DNA of 64,000 bases from Adiantum capillus-veneris. Its lineage: Eukaryota > Streptophyta > Polypodiopsida > Polypodiales > Pteridaceae. The DNA lies in NCBI GenBank assembly GCA_014529385.2, contig CM043964.1, positions 110,325,165-110,389,164 of the forward strand, read 5' to 3'. This document shows positions 14,317 to 25,072 of the stretch, piece by piece. Position 1 is the stretch's first letter. Each line of letters begins with the position of its first letter. The position numbers were made by a program, and so were the translations under genes. Below the pieces are notes generated by a model. The model was not told where the DNA came from and did no database searches. It saw only the letters and a program-made list of their open reading frames with translations.

Positions 14317-14393
<77 letters not shown>
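14314..14393. repeat. (GA)n microsatellite, 80 bp
   Basis: An uninterrupted GA run directly after the tandem duplication. Confidence 0.97.
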
Positions 14394-14395
<2 letters not shown>

Positions 14396-14657
14396 TGGAT
14401 GGGGATGGTTGTTTTTGTCTCCCTTTGGTGTTTTCTGTTTCATAGGAGACAGACCTCCCTCTCACTGTTCGGTCTTGGGCTCTATGGGAGGCCTGTGCAA
14501 TTGGCTGCAAACAGCATTATCTCACATCTTGGTATGCAGACACAGTCTCTTTTGTCACACGTAGCGCCTGCGACATCTGCCACCATCTCCCTGGAGGATG
14601 CCAAGAGAGCCAGACATTGACTTGTACAGGTTTGCTGTCTCTGCTCATTAGTTATCC
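14394..14657. other. Spacer before the LINE-1 endonuclease
   Basis: No supported gene. It is presumably the 5' or inter-ORF region of LINE-1. Confidence 0.4.
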
Positions 14658-15212
14658 ATGGATTTACATATAATTTCCTGGAACACTAATAGTTTGTGTG
14701 GCTCTACTTTAAGAGGGTCGTGCAAACGATTCATGAAAAAGGAATTGGACAGACATGTAGTTGGAAATGTGGACATTCGTCTTGTTCAAGAGCATAAGGA
14801 CACCACTCCTTTTGGTTCTCTTTTGCAGCATGGTAGTCAGTGGTCACCTCCGGCAGATGCTTGGGATACTTTTCTTTTCCATACTTTGGTAGTTGATGGG
14901 TGGCACTTGCCTTCCTTTGGCTCTCGCTCCGATTCCTCATCATATTCTTGGGGTTTCTATCGTCAGCAGGGCAGGCTTCTGGAGAGACTAGAGAGATGTT
15001 ATGTGGGACAGTGGGCTGTCGCCCAGGGTAGTTTGAGGACTATTTGGCCTGGGACTGCACTATCTGGCCATGCTCCAGTTTCTTTGTGCATTCAGTTTCG
15101 GTCTTCCTCTGCGTGCAGTACGGGAGTTCGCATACCAGACTCTTATTTTGGCAGATGTATCTTTGATACAGCATTTGACACAGATTTGGACCATGGATGC
15201 ATCAGGTTTTGA
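14658..15212 (+). pseudogene. LINE-1 endonuclease remnant
   Basis: It begins MDLHIISWNTNSLCGS, matching the start of APE-like LINE endonucleases, and continues with VDIRLVQEHKD, which carries the conserved Q-E pair (usual form LQET/VQEH). After about residue 80 the frame loses family features, and the catalytic GDFN and SDH segments are not recognisable. In an intact element this domain nicks target DNA to prime reverse transcription. Confidence 0.75.
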
Positions 15213-15486
15213 TGGTTATGAATCGTAGTTGGCTACCTGCATAGCAGCCTCTAGCGCAGCATGCCGACATGTGACTCTCTTGAGACGTAGGGATTCACAG
15301 AGATGAGAGAGAGCTCTCAGGGCTCCTTTAGCCTCCACTCGCCTCTTGTTACAGGACTTCCCCCAGGACTGCTACCTGGCGGGCAGGCAGGCCGAGTTGA
15401 TGGCTGATTTCTAACAGATTCAGGAGCAGCAATCTCAGTTCTCACAATATGCCTCGGTTTCTTCGTGGGCCAGCAAAGCTGATGCG

Positions 15487-16732
15487 GTGAACAAAGATTT
15501 CTTTGCCATGTTCAGAGAGAGACCTACGGGATCCACTATGCGCGCCATTAGAGATTCAGTTGGACACCTGCACACTCATCCTGACGAGGTTCTTGATGTG
15601 GCTACTACTTTCTACGAGGACCTTTTCTCGATAGAGCTGCTTACAGATCAGATTTTACAGGCATGTGACCAGGTCTAGGATTTTACTACGAGGTGAGTGA
15701 CTCCAGCCATGTAGCTTCAGCTCATGGCTCCTTTCTCCTTGGACGAGCTTCGGGATGCAGTTGAGGGTTTTCAATCCTCCTCCTGCCCGGGGGAGGATAG
15801 CTTTACATGTGGTCTTTTCTTGCAGCACTGGGATATACTTCATGTGACGAGGCTTCGTGGTTGTCAGGAGATTTTCTCTTTTGGAGTGATGCCCACTGCA
15901 CTATTTTCAGGTCTTATATCTCTTATACCAAAGGGAGGAGACACCACTCTTCTTAGATAGTGGCATCCTATCACACTCCTTTCTTCGTTATATAAGATAC
16001 TGGCCATGATGATTAGTGCCTGCTTATGTCCTTTTCTGTCAGACTTGATTCACTCCTCTTTGTCCAAGATAGATGTATTTTGGACAACATTCTTTGTTTC
16101 CACCAGGCAGTAGAGTGGGCCAGGACGTCTAACCAGCCACTAGCCATTTTCCTCCTAGACTTTGAGAAGGCTTATGACAGTGTAGACTGAGATTTTTTGG
16201 AGGGTTCCTTGCTCAGGATAGGCGTTCCAGATGCTTCGGTTTCAGGAGTCGCAGCACTCTATCGCTCTGCCACGAGTGCAGTCACGATTGCAGGGCATGT
16301 GGGTAGACCTTTTTCACTCACACGTTCGCTGCGGCAGGGCTGCCCATTGGCTCCTTGTTTCTCTTTGTGGCTGAGATGATGCATGATTTTTTGAGGGGAC
16401 AGATTTCTGCTCTCAGAGGTTTACAAATGCCGTTGGCTGGTGAGCCAGACCTACTTGATTAGGAGTATGCAGATGACACTTTGCTCTATATTTCATATGA
16501 GCCAAATTTGTTGGATGCCACGAGACGGTCCTTGGATACTTTTTGTTTAGCTAGCAGTGCATGCATAAATTGGCATAAGTCACATGGTTTGTTGATTTGC
16601 TCAGATGATTTTCCCACATGGGGTGTTTCAGAAGGATTCTCTTGGTTGCGCCCTGGCGAGACATGTCGCTACTTGGACTTTCAGATAGGTATGGATGTAT
16701 CAACGGAGCAGCAGTTTCTTCCAGTGTTTTAG
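15487..16732 (+). pseudogene. LINE-1 reverse transcriptase remnant
   Basis: Fragments in order: NKDFFAMFRERPTGS with TTFYEDLFS (15487-15678); the finger segment APFSLDELRDAVEGFQSSSC and LISLIPKGGD (15724-15960); LLDFEKAYDSVD followed by a TGA (near 16155-16190); SLRQGCPLAP (near 16330-16350); and EYADDTLLYISYEPN with the catalytic YADD (near 16460-16500), preceded by a TAG. At least four stops or shifts separate them. It is nonfunctional but clearly an L1-type reverse transcriptase. Confidence 0.85.
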
Positions 16733-17670
16733 TCTATACGCAGGAAGTTATGCCATCGGTCTTCATGTAATCTCTCTCTCGCAGGCAGGGCTACGGTAGC
16801 CAATCAGGTGATTCTAGCCTATGCTTGGTATATAGCCTCGTGTTGGATGTTACACTCGGGGATGATGACGTAGTTGAGACGCTTGGTCAGGAACTTCCTT
16901 TCGGGAGGTTCTGACGAATCACATGATATGAGAGCTAGAGTGCGATGGTCCATGGTTATTATGCCCAAAAGGGAAGGAGGGTTGGGAATCATTGACCCAA
17001 GAGATGCAGTCATGCATTGCTTACCAAGATCATTGTCAGAGGTCTTTTTCTTGGCAATGAACCTTGGAAGCTGCTATTGTCTTCAGGCTTGGCTATAGTG
17101 GTCCCTTGCACGGGGGTTCGAGACCATCACTCTTGGAGACCTGGTTTCAGATTTTTGTTTACCGATGCCCTGCTTACTCTGGCGCACCTCTCCCCCTTCC
17201 TTGCTGCAGATTTTGATTTCCATGAGAAGAGCCTTGGTTCACTCTCCTCCTCCTTCCGCGGAAGAGATAGAGCGGCAGCAACTTATATGGAACACTCATA
17301 TTCGAGACCAACAAGGTAGACAGCTATGGGGGAGACAGCACATTGACTGGGCAGCTTGGGATTTTTGGTCCAGCTTCCTCCTTGCTTGCTTGGACACAGA
17401 CTCGCCACTTGGATGTTGATTTCATGGCAGATCAGTATGACATTGGTAGAGGGATCAGATCTCGCATAGCAGAGATTGAGGAGGCCATCCCTGAGGAGTA
17501 GGATCGCGTTATTAGAGGTATATCTTCTCTTCCCGCTCGCGTTGGTTGGTGAGCCTCTTTAGACGACCAAGGTAAGCCAATGGTCAAATATGGCATGATG
17601 CTTTTCTCAGTACAGAATCTTTGCCACACTTACGAATCACCTTAGAGAGGAGCTATGAGGTAGGAGAGAG

Positions 17671-18378
17671 ATGCCAGATGGCGATTGGGTGCTTGTTCGT
17701 GTAGTGGGCTCGCATACACGTCGCAGATGTGGAGACCTTGCTTTTTTGCCGAATGATGCCCCTCTTTGGACACTTTGGGTTTGGGAGGGTAGACCCTTTT
17801 GCCAGCTTTACTGGGATCCTGGTGAGTGGCGTTGGCCACATGTGGACATGTCTTGTGCGTTAGTATCTTTCTTTGAGTATTCAGTCAGGATTGGACGCAT
17901 TCTCCAGGCGCGTCAACAGAGAGAGCATCCCACTAGATTGCGTACCTGGCTACCTGCAGAACTGTCACATGCTTACTTAGCACAGTATTCGCCAGCTCTA
18001 TGGGATTTGCACCTCACTAGGAGGATCCCATATTTCATGTGGATGTTAGCTCATGCTGGATTACCAGTTGGCACATGGAGTGCAGTCACTGGTCATGACC
18101 CCACTTGTTTACGTTGTACGCTACATGTGCCGGAGTCAGTTAGCCATTGCCTTTGGCAATGCCCTCCTTCTCGGGAAGTTTGGGATGCGGTCTCTATGCT
18201 TTTGAGCAGGGTTGGTTTACAGGATGGAATTCTGACGTGGGGGTCGGTCTCCTGGTTGATGTCTACACCGGGACGCCATATCGCTTTTGAGTGTAGTCCT
18301 TCGGACACTGTCTTCCAGCTCACTTGCATAGGCTATAGGCGAGGATCCTTCGACTTGCTTCCAGTTACAGCTTCTTAG
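17671..18378 (+). pseudogene. LINE-1 C-terminal zf-RVT region
   Basis: A 235-codon open stretch has a zinc-binding reverse-transcriptase tail around residues 135-185: RIPYFMWMLAHAGLPVG, then DPTCLRCTLHVPESVSHCLW. Its C-X2-C, H and C ligands and the following QCPPSREVW match plant L1 elements. The frame then degrades. Between 16733 and 17670 the same domain order continues in broken frames. Confidence 0.8.
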
Positions 18379-18823
18379 GGAGATCCACATGCCAGAGATC
18401 AGAGATTCAGTACTATAGCCATCATTGCCTTATGGGGTATATGGAAGGCCTGCTGTCTTCATATACTCAGTTCACAGCCGCAGAGGACTGAGCAAGTTTT
18501 GACAGGAATTTGGATGGACATAATCCACACCTTACGTAGTCATGGGATGGATCAGCTGGCTCGCGGAGAAACGCCGCTTTGCTTTCTGCCGTCGGTGGGG
18601 CTCCACCAGGCTTTTCTTCATGCTTGACGGTGGACACATCCAGTGGCACTACAGCCCCCTGAAGTGGTTCCTTCTACACTCCTCTCACAGACCTCCTTGG
18701 TGCTTCACCCCTAGCATCCCACTCACCCACAGCATACCATGTTTTTACTGCCTTGGTGGTAGGCCTTTTTGGCGCTACCAGGGATTTGTACAGTAATCAG
18801 TAATATAGATTTGCTACTTTCAC

Positions 18824-18869
18824 GAGAGAGAGAGAGAGAGAGAGAGATGAGATGAGATGAGATGAGATG
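18824..18869. repeat. (GA)n-(GATGA)n array at the LINE-1/LINE-2 junction
   Basis: About 12 GA units are followed by four to five GATGA units. On the minus strand this is (CATCT)n(CT)n, placed like a short-repeat 3' tail of LINE-2. Confidence 0.8.
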
Positions 18870-19353
18870 TTATATTAACGTCTTCAAAAGGCCAAAATGA
18901 TCTATGAGACCAATCTGTTACAAAATGGTGAATCTAATACCGTGTCTGGGTATAAAAGAACTAGATACTACTACTAGAATCCATCCTCATTTGCACTTTG
19001 GATATCGAGAGAGTATGGCTCGAATCCTCTGCTGTAGTCTCCGTAGCCCCTCTCCTCAATCGTTGCTGTCTAGATCTCTATAGCTCCAGTGCTCGGTCGA
19101 TGAGAGTGCCGGTAGTGGTCGAATGAGTGTGGGCCGAGCTCTGCAATGACGATTGCTCCTTTGGCTGTCCCATATCTAGCGCGAAGAAATCTGTAATCTG
19201 TCTTTGGGACTGTCTCTCTCTATCTCTCCCAAGTAGAGTGTCTCTATATTTGTGTAACTCAAGTAGATATAGCCCAAGACATCTATGATCCTCATAACTC
19301 ATGACCCTAGAGAAAGGACCGAAACCCTCTCTATATAAGCAGTGGAAACGGCC
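18824..19353 (-). mobile_element. LINE-2, 3' portion (beyond the Gypsy-2 insertion)
   Basis: Reading minus from 19353, the frame continues the LINE-2 C terminus interrupted at 32403: across the junction it reads YYEIQGRFHCLYREGFGP, then SYEDHRCLGLYLLELHKYRD, ending at a stop at 19078. About 210 bp of 3' untranslated sequence follow, then the repeat tail. The join works only if the 13-kb Gypsy-2 insertion and one copy of its ctgta target duplication are removed. Confidence 0.8.
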
Positions 19354-19358
19354 CTGTA
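19354..19358. repeat. Gypsy-2 target site duplication, left copy
   Basis: ctgta directly precedes the TG of the Gypsy-2 LTR. The same five bases follow the 3' LTR at 32398-32402. Confidence 0.85.
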
Positions 19359-19528
19359 TGTCACAAAGTGATGACGTGGCGGACAGCAGAAACCCTAATT
19401 TCTGCCAGAAACCCTAAAATTCCTGCAAACCCTAATTTCTACCAAACACCCTAATTTCCGAAAATCGCGGAGGCTAAAAAAAGAAAAAAAATAAAATATT
19501 TTTTTTGAAAATGATGAGCGACGGAAAG
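19359..19528 (+). mobile_element. Gypsy-2 5' LTR remnant
   Basis: It matches the first about 160 bp of the 3' LTR at 31839 (TGTCACAAAGTGATGACGTG, then repeated aaaccctaatttctg). Similarity stops near 19528, where Gag-like sequence begins. The rest of the LTR (about 400 bp), the primer site and the leader are deleted. Confidence 0.8.
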
Positions 19529-20499
19529 TTTTATGCGAACAAGAAGAATTTTTACAAAGCCAACCAGTATGACTTTCTCGAAGATAAAAGCAAGAAAGTC
19601 CGAGAGTTTAAGGAAGGTGGCCACTTGATCAAGTTTGATACTTTTTCAGGATACTCAGATGCTTCGAAGGCTTTGTCTTTTATACAACAGTTTGACATCG
19701 CTTTCCGGGAGGACGCTATTCAGAGCACTCCAAGATTCGGAGAGCTATCTCTTATCTTAAGGGGAATGCTCGTACTTGGTGGTCCATGCTTCTTTTAACA
19801 AGAGTGCGCCAGTTAAATGGTTGAAATTTAAGAAGCTTTTTATTTCTTCTTGGTTGACGCAAGAATATGAACGAGATGTACGAGCTGCTTGGAACCATCT
19901 TCGGATGACCAAGAAAGATACAATCAATGCTTATTGTGAAAGATTCTGGAGCTCTTTTCTACTTGCCTCTTCATTCAAGAAGATCTCGTTCAGAGAACAG
20001 ATTGAGCGGTTTACCTTGGGTCTACCTACAGAGATCCGAGATCATTGCTTGGAATAGAAGTCAGCTTCTATTTAGGAGTTGATGAGTCATGCGAAGTGGG
20101 TCTTTGCCATTCACTCTGGCAGTTTGACCTACCCCATAGATAAGGCCATGACACAACGAGCCGAACAGACTTCTGGGAATGAAAGTAGAAAGAAAAAGAG
20201 CAACCCAGAGAAAAAAGATGCATGACCCAAGCTTACTTGTGAGGAGAGAGCTCGCTTCATCCGAGAGAGGAAGTGCTTTGGATGCAGGGAACAGGGACAT
20301 ATCTCCGCGAAGTGTCCTAAAAAGGCACAGAAAGAACAGAATGATAAGAACGACGACAGGCCTGAGAGTTCGAGAGCAGCCGAGGAACGTGACAGAAAAG
20401 GCAGATAAAAAAGCAGAATTGGTGCCACATGGCGTGGGACGTGTATCGAATCTAATGAATGAAAGTACAAACTTTGCCGCTTTTGGGGCAAAGTGAAGG
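19505..20499 (+). pseudogene. Gypsy-2 gag remnant
   Basis: The first frame (19505-19798) includes IKFDTFSGYSDASKALSFIQ, matching the Gag core of Gypsy-3 (FDTYNGRRDNDKALAFIRQF). The next (19776-20057) holds the W-rich helix region and NAYCERFWSSFLLAS. A CCHC knuckle, CFGCREQGHISAKC, lies at 20274-20315 in a third frame. Stops and shifts separate the pieces. It is a nonfunctional relative of the Gypsy-3 gag. Confidence 0.8.
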
Positions 20500-21086
20500 A
20501 TCAGGAAGCTCTCTTGAAGGAGCCAAGGCCAACATCTTTTCACTTGGAATTGGCGGCTCGATTTGAAATTACGCCCGACAGACTAACGCCACAGGCGAAG
20601 GTAGTTCGACTGGCACCCGGATAGGATGTTGCCATTACACCGAGCATTGGCAAACTTCGTTTGCAATGACAGGGGTGTTCAGGGCACGCGAGTGACGTTC
20701 TACTCAGGATCCCTTGGTACCACAAGAACTACACCGTGGTTGACTACCGGGTCGAGAAAGCGACTTTGATAAATGAAGGGCTTAGAGATTGTACTTGATG
20801 AACTTCAGTTTCTTACTCATTCTTTTGGGAGAGAACTGAACGCTGGATAAAGGTTGAATGTGTTTTGACCTGATCAAAAGAACGCCAAGATTTTTCTCCA
20901 CACTCATGCCGATTGCTTTTCAGAGAGCCTGAAGATCAAACCATTGATCTGATACTTGGAAGCACGCCACCGAATCGGCCACCTTACCGTGTGAGCCGAG
21001 TACAGAATGAAAAGATTATGAACCCAGTGAAAGACCTCTTGGAAAAGGGTCTTGTCTAGCCTAGTACTTCACCGTATTGCTCTCCA
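20500..21086 (+). pseudogene. Gypsy-2 protease/pol linker, heavily decayed
   Basis: Short frames only. Near 20940-21000 traces of the pol N terminus are readable (DLILGSTPPNRPPYRVSRV, comparable to NLIPRSSPPNQPPYRVSLM in Gypsy-3). No intact aspartic protease motif was found. Confidence 0.55.
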
Positions 21087-23495
21087 GTGTTGTTGGTTTT
21101 GAAGAAAGACGGATCTTGGAGAATCTGCATCGATTATAGCGCTCTCAACAAAATCACCATCAAGAACAGATTTCCGATTCCTAGGATCGATGATATACTT
21201 GACAGGTTACAGGGATCCTCGTGCTTTAGCAGGATTGACTTGAAGAGTGGATATCATCAGATCAGGATAGCGCCAGGAGATGTCTACAAGACAGCTTTTC
21301 GGACGACTTTTGGGTTATTTGAGTTTTTGGTGATGCCTTTTGGCTTAACCAATGCTCCTGCGACATTTAACCGGATGATGGACAGGATTTTTCGAGAGTA
21401 CAGGCTATTTGTTGGCACTTTCTTTGACGACATCATTATTTTCTCCAAGAATGAGGCAGAACACAGAGATCATCTGCTTCAAGTTTTTCAGGCATTACGA
21501 GATCACACGTTAGTGATTAATGCAAAGAAAAGTGAAATTTTCCTACCAGAGATACACTTTTTGGGACACATTGTGTCAGCAGCAGGAGTGCAAATGGACC
21601 CGGCCAAGATAGAGACTATCCTTGATTGGCCCGATTTGAGGAATGTCCATGAAGTTAGAAGCTTCTTGGGACTGTGTTTGTACTACAGGCGATTCATACG
21701 AAAGTTTGCAGAGGTTGCTTCCCCTTTGCATACCTTGACTCAGGGACCCACAGAGGTGATTGCCTTTCGGACATTGAAAGAGAAATTGACTACAGGACCT
21801 ATTTTGACTTTGCCAGACTTGCAGAAGTCATTTGAAGTATATTGTGATGCTTGTGGTCGTAGTTTGGGTGTGGTCTTGATGCAAGAAGGCCATGTCATAG
21901 CTTACGAGAGCCGTTTGTTCTCTAGGCCGGAGATGACAGCACATATCTATGAGAAAGAGCTTTTGGCGATTATCCATGCTATTACTCAGTGGCGGCATTA
22001 CCTACTCGGAGCGGATTTTACTGTCTTTACAGACGATCAGAGTTTGCGCTACTTCTTGTCACAGAAGCAGCTTTCGGAACAGCAGATGCGGTGGGCGAAC
22101 ATCTTGTCACAGTTCCATTTCCAGATTGTCCATGTGCAGGGACAAAAGAATGTGGTGGCAGACGCTTTGTATCGGAAACAGTTGGTTCTGGCTATTTCCG
22201 CAATACATCATAGGAGCTTCGAGGATATGGTCGATCAGTATGCCACAGATACAGATTTTGCAGATATTTTCACACGGATACGGGATGGGGAGACAGTAGT
22301 TGGATACTCCCTTCGGGAAGGCTACTTGATGAAAAAGACTATGTTGTGCGTTACACAGCCGTTGAGGGATAAGGTTATGACTGAATGCCACTGTCCACCT
22401 TTTACGGGTCACCGCGGCATTGCTACCATCATGAAAGGGGTAGAGAGATACTTCTTTGGGCCGAGACTCAAAAAGGATATGGAAGAGTTTGTGCGCAGTT
22501 GCTTGGTATGCCAGAAGGTCAAGTTTGACAGGCATAAGGCACAGGGATTGTTACAGCCTTTACCCATACCCACCCACCCCTGGGAAAGTATTGCAATGGA
22601 TTTCATTTTCGATCTCCCGAGAACACAGAAAGATCACGATGATTTTCCGATTACATGGCACGTCTGAGACGATTGTCTCCGACAGAGACCCCAGATTTAT
22701 GAGTTTGTTTTGGAAGGCAATTTGGGAGAACATTGGCACGCGGTTGCAGTTCTCGTCAGCGTTCCACTTGCAGACTGACGGGGAATTTGAGATTGCCAAT
22801 TCAGTGATTTTAGATTTATTAAAGTCTTGTATCTCGGATCAGAAGACTCAATGGGAAAAGAACTTACCTTTGGTGGAATTTGCCTACAATAACACGATAC
22901 ACTCTTCGATGGGGAAGACGCCATGTGAGATTGTTGAAGGTGTTGCGAAGGTTCCACCCTTCCTGAGCACGAAAGATAAGATCTTTGACGCGGATGAATA
23001 TAAGCGAGATCTGGATACGGCTTTTGCCGAGGTTCGCGAGACTTTGCAGAAGTCTCAAGAACGACAGAAAAAGGCAGCGGATTGCCATCGTCGCGACATG
23101 AAATTGAAGGAGGATGATTGGGTGCTCTTACTTTTGAGAAGGCACACCTAAGAAAGAAAAAGGGAAAGGAGAGGCTTTTTCCAAAGCTTAGTATGTGATA
23201 CTACGGACCATTCCAGATTACTGAAAAGATAAATGATGTCTCCTTCCGATTGAACCTGCCAGATACATGGAGGATTCACAATGCATTGCATGTGAGTCTC
23301 TTGAACCCTGTTAAGGGTGATGTGCCTGATGATGGGGAGCTTGATGAGCAACCCGAAGTGGAAGAAAACGAGGAGATCCTTGTTCCTGAACAGATTTTGG
23401 CACATAACGATACGAAGAAAGGTAAAGGCCGAAGGCGGTTCTTGGTTTAGTTCAAGAACTTTCCTGCATTTGATGCGAAGGGGATGGAGGAGGAG
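21087..23495 (+). pseudogene. Gypsy-2 pol: reverse transcriptase, RNase H, integrase remnant
   Basis: A 526-codon frame (21087-22667) carries the reverse transcriptase (KDGSWRICIDYSALNKITIK, LKSGYHQIRIAPGDVYKTAF, catalytic FFDDIIIFS), RNase H (FEVYCDACGRSLGVVLMQEG, FTDDQSLRYFLS) and the integrase HHCC finger ending CLVCQKVKFDRHK. Compared with Gypsy-3, about 40 residues of the integrase core between the first Asp region and TIVSDRDPRF are missing, so the second half lies in another frame (22456-23151). After a further shift, the C-terminal part reads YYGPFQITEKINDVSFRLNL and ends FKNFPAFDAKGMEE, where Gypsy-3 interrupts it. Confidence 0.9.
23491..23495. repeat. Gypsy-3 target site duplication, left copy
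   Basis: aggag precedes the 5' LTR. An identical aggag is at 31204-31208 after the 3' LTR. Confidence 0.9.
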
Positions 23496-25006
23496 TGTAA
23501 CTAAGTCAGACTTTGTAAATAATTAATTTATTTACGAGAAAAGGATTATCTAATTAGTTGTGTGCACACCAGAATAGACCTATCAATTCTAAGGCCTCAG
23601 GTGAGCGTAAATGCGGGCCACAACACCTCAGAGGGACCTTAGCAGAAATTACTCTGAAGCCCTAGTGATTGGGAAATCGGGTCTTCAGAAAGGGGTAAGC
23701 AGTAGCCTCAGATTTTAGGCTCAGAAAAATACGCGCGTCAGTACAAGCACATGAATGAGATGGGGTCCTTAGAACAATGACCCTAAGGCTAATAAAGCTA
23801 ATAAAGCCTTAGGGTAAGTTTCGTTAAATTAAATTTAACGGTACGTGCCCGGGCAGGCGGCCGGACAAGTGTGAACAGGTAAAGGCGGTGCAGTGCAAGT
23901 GCGGCATTGCGCCGACAGACCTTTGGTGTTCTCATAAAAGAATCATTGGTAGCATTTGTTAGTTAGTTGCACATTTTTAATTAATGAGCTAGAAGTTTTT
24001 AAAGTCAAAAGTTGAATGGTTTTTAAGTTTTTAAAGTAAGTGTGCCAAGTGACACACTTACCAATGCAAACTAACTCTCTCTCACTCTCACTCTCACCCT
24101 CTCTCTCTTCTTAGCGCCCCCTCTCCCTGATGGCTATTTAGGAGCCCTCCTCCCCCATTTTCAGGGCTGACAGTGCACCTACCCCCCCTAATGTGAGCGT
24201 ACTCTACGCGGTGGAGCCCTCCATTGAAGCTTGAGAGCAGCCCCTTGCGACATATGTGGTAGCCTTGTGCTCCCATTGTCAAGAACAAGGGATCTCACAG
24301 ACATAGACACCTTCTGGTGAAGTTTCATCGCGAGAAGCTGCCGTAGACGCTCTCTTAGCAGAGTGCGGTTGCTGTAATTCTCTGTTTTAAGCCCCTAATC
24401 ACCTCGATTAGGGCTGTTTTCAGCAGATCAACCATAGAAATTCTCTTCTCTCTCCTTATCCTAAGTCTACATCAAGTTTGACGCGATTCCATCGCGAAGA
24501 AGACCTCTGTTTCGGCATAGGGGTGTGCACAGGTAAGAATTTCAGGTTATGTGCAAAAAATTACAGCAAGCATGTCTGTGTGCATTTTGCTTGTTTCTCT
24601 TTTGTGTTCGATGCATGAATGAATGAGCATGAAGGCAACTCATAACGGAAGATGGACTCTCCTCTGTGAGAGCTTCCGATGAGCTGTTTTGGAAGATAGA
24701 CTCTCTTTTCGAGAGCTTCCAACTTGTCTCGCAGAAGATGGGAAATCCCCTAAGCAGAAAGAAAGTGGAAACACTTTCTCAGTCAGTAGTCAGAACAGAA
24801 CAGAAGAAAGAATAGAGGATGGACGTATGCCCCGTTCCTGTGCTTGTAAAGATTCTCCCTTAGTAATAAAGATATTCTCTTTATGGGGGGGGACCAGCCC
24901 ATCTTCTGGTCCCCAATGGAGTGTCAAGTTTTCTCTCTCCCTCTAATTCTCTTGAGTATTTGAAGTGCAATTAAACGTCAGTTTACGCTTCCGTATTTTT
25001 GTGACA
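23496..25006 (+). mobile_element. Gypsy-3 5' LTR (1511 bp)
   Basis: It starts TGTAACTAAGTCAGACTTTG and ends GTATTTTTGTGACA, one base before the primer site. It has a CT-rich stretch near 24076-24125 followed by GGCTATTTAGGAGC (weak TATA-like, 24129-24146). It carries a 10-bp duplication (ctaataaagctaataaagcc near 23790) absent from the 3' LTR. Confidence 0.95.
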
Positions 25007-25007
25007 G

Positions 25008-25019
25008 TGGTATCAGAGC
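25008..25019 (+). other. Gypsy-3 primer binding site, tRNA-iMet type
   Basis: TGGTATCAGAGC is the standard plant initiator-Met tRNA primer site, one base after the LTR. It differs from the tRNA-Asp sites used by Gypsy-1 and LTR-2. Confidence 0.95.
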
Positions 25020-25072
25020 AAGGTCCTCTCTCTCTTCCTGAAGGGATTGACGACTCTTGGCAGACTGCAGAA

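Larger units (their letters stand above)
14658..18823 (+). mobile_element. LINE-1: degenerate non-LTR retrotransposon with zf-RVT end
   Basis: In order, the plus strand shows endonuclease, reverse transcriptase, and a C-terminal zinc-finger domain of the plant L1 type, broken by many stops and frameshifts. The visible pieces are listed separately. The 3' end runs to the GA/GATGA array at 18824, where it meets the 3' end of LINE-2 on the opposite strand. It cannot move by itself. Confidence 0.85.

Noticed and set aside
19325-19345. TATA-like ctctctatataagcagtgg just before the Gypsy-2 LTR
   Set aside because: Read on the minus strand it is LINE-2 coding sequence (HCLYREGFG); a chance match, not a promoter.
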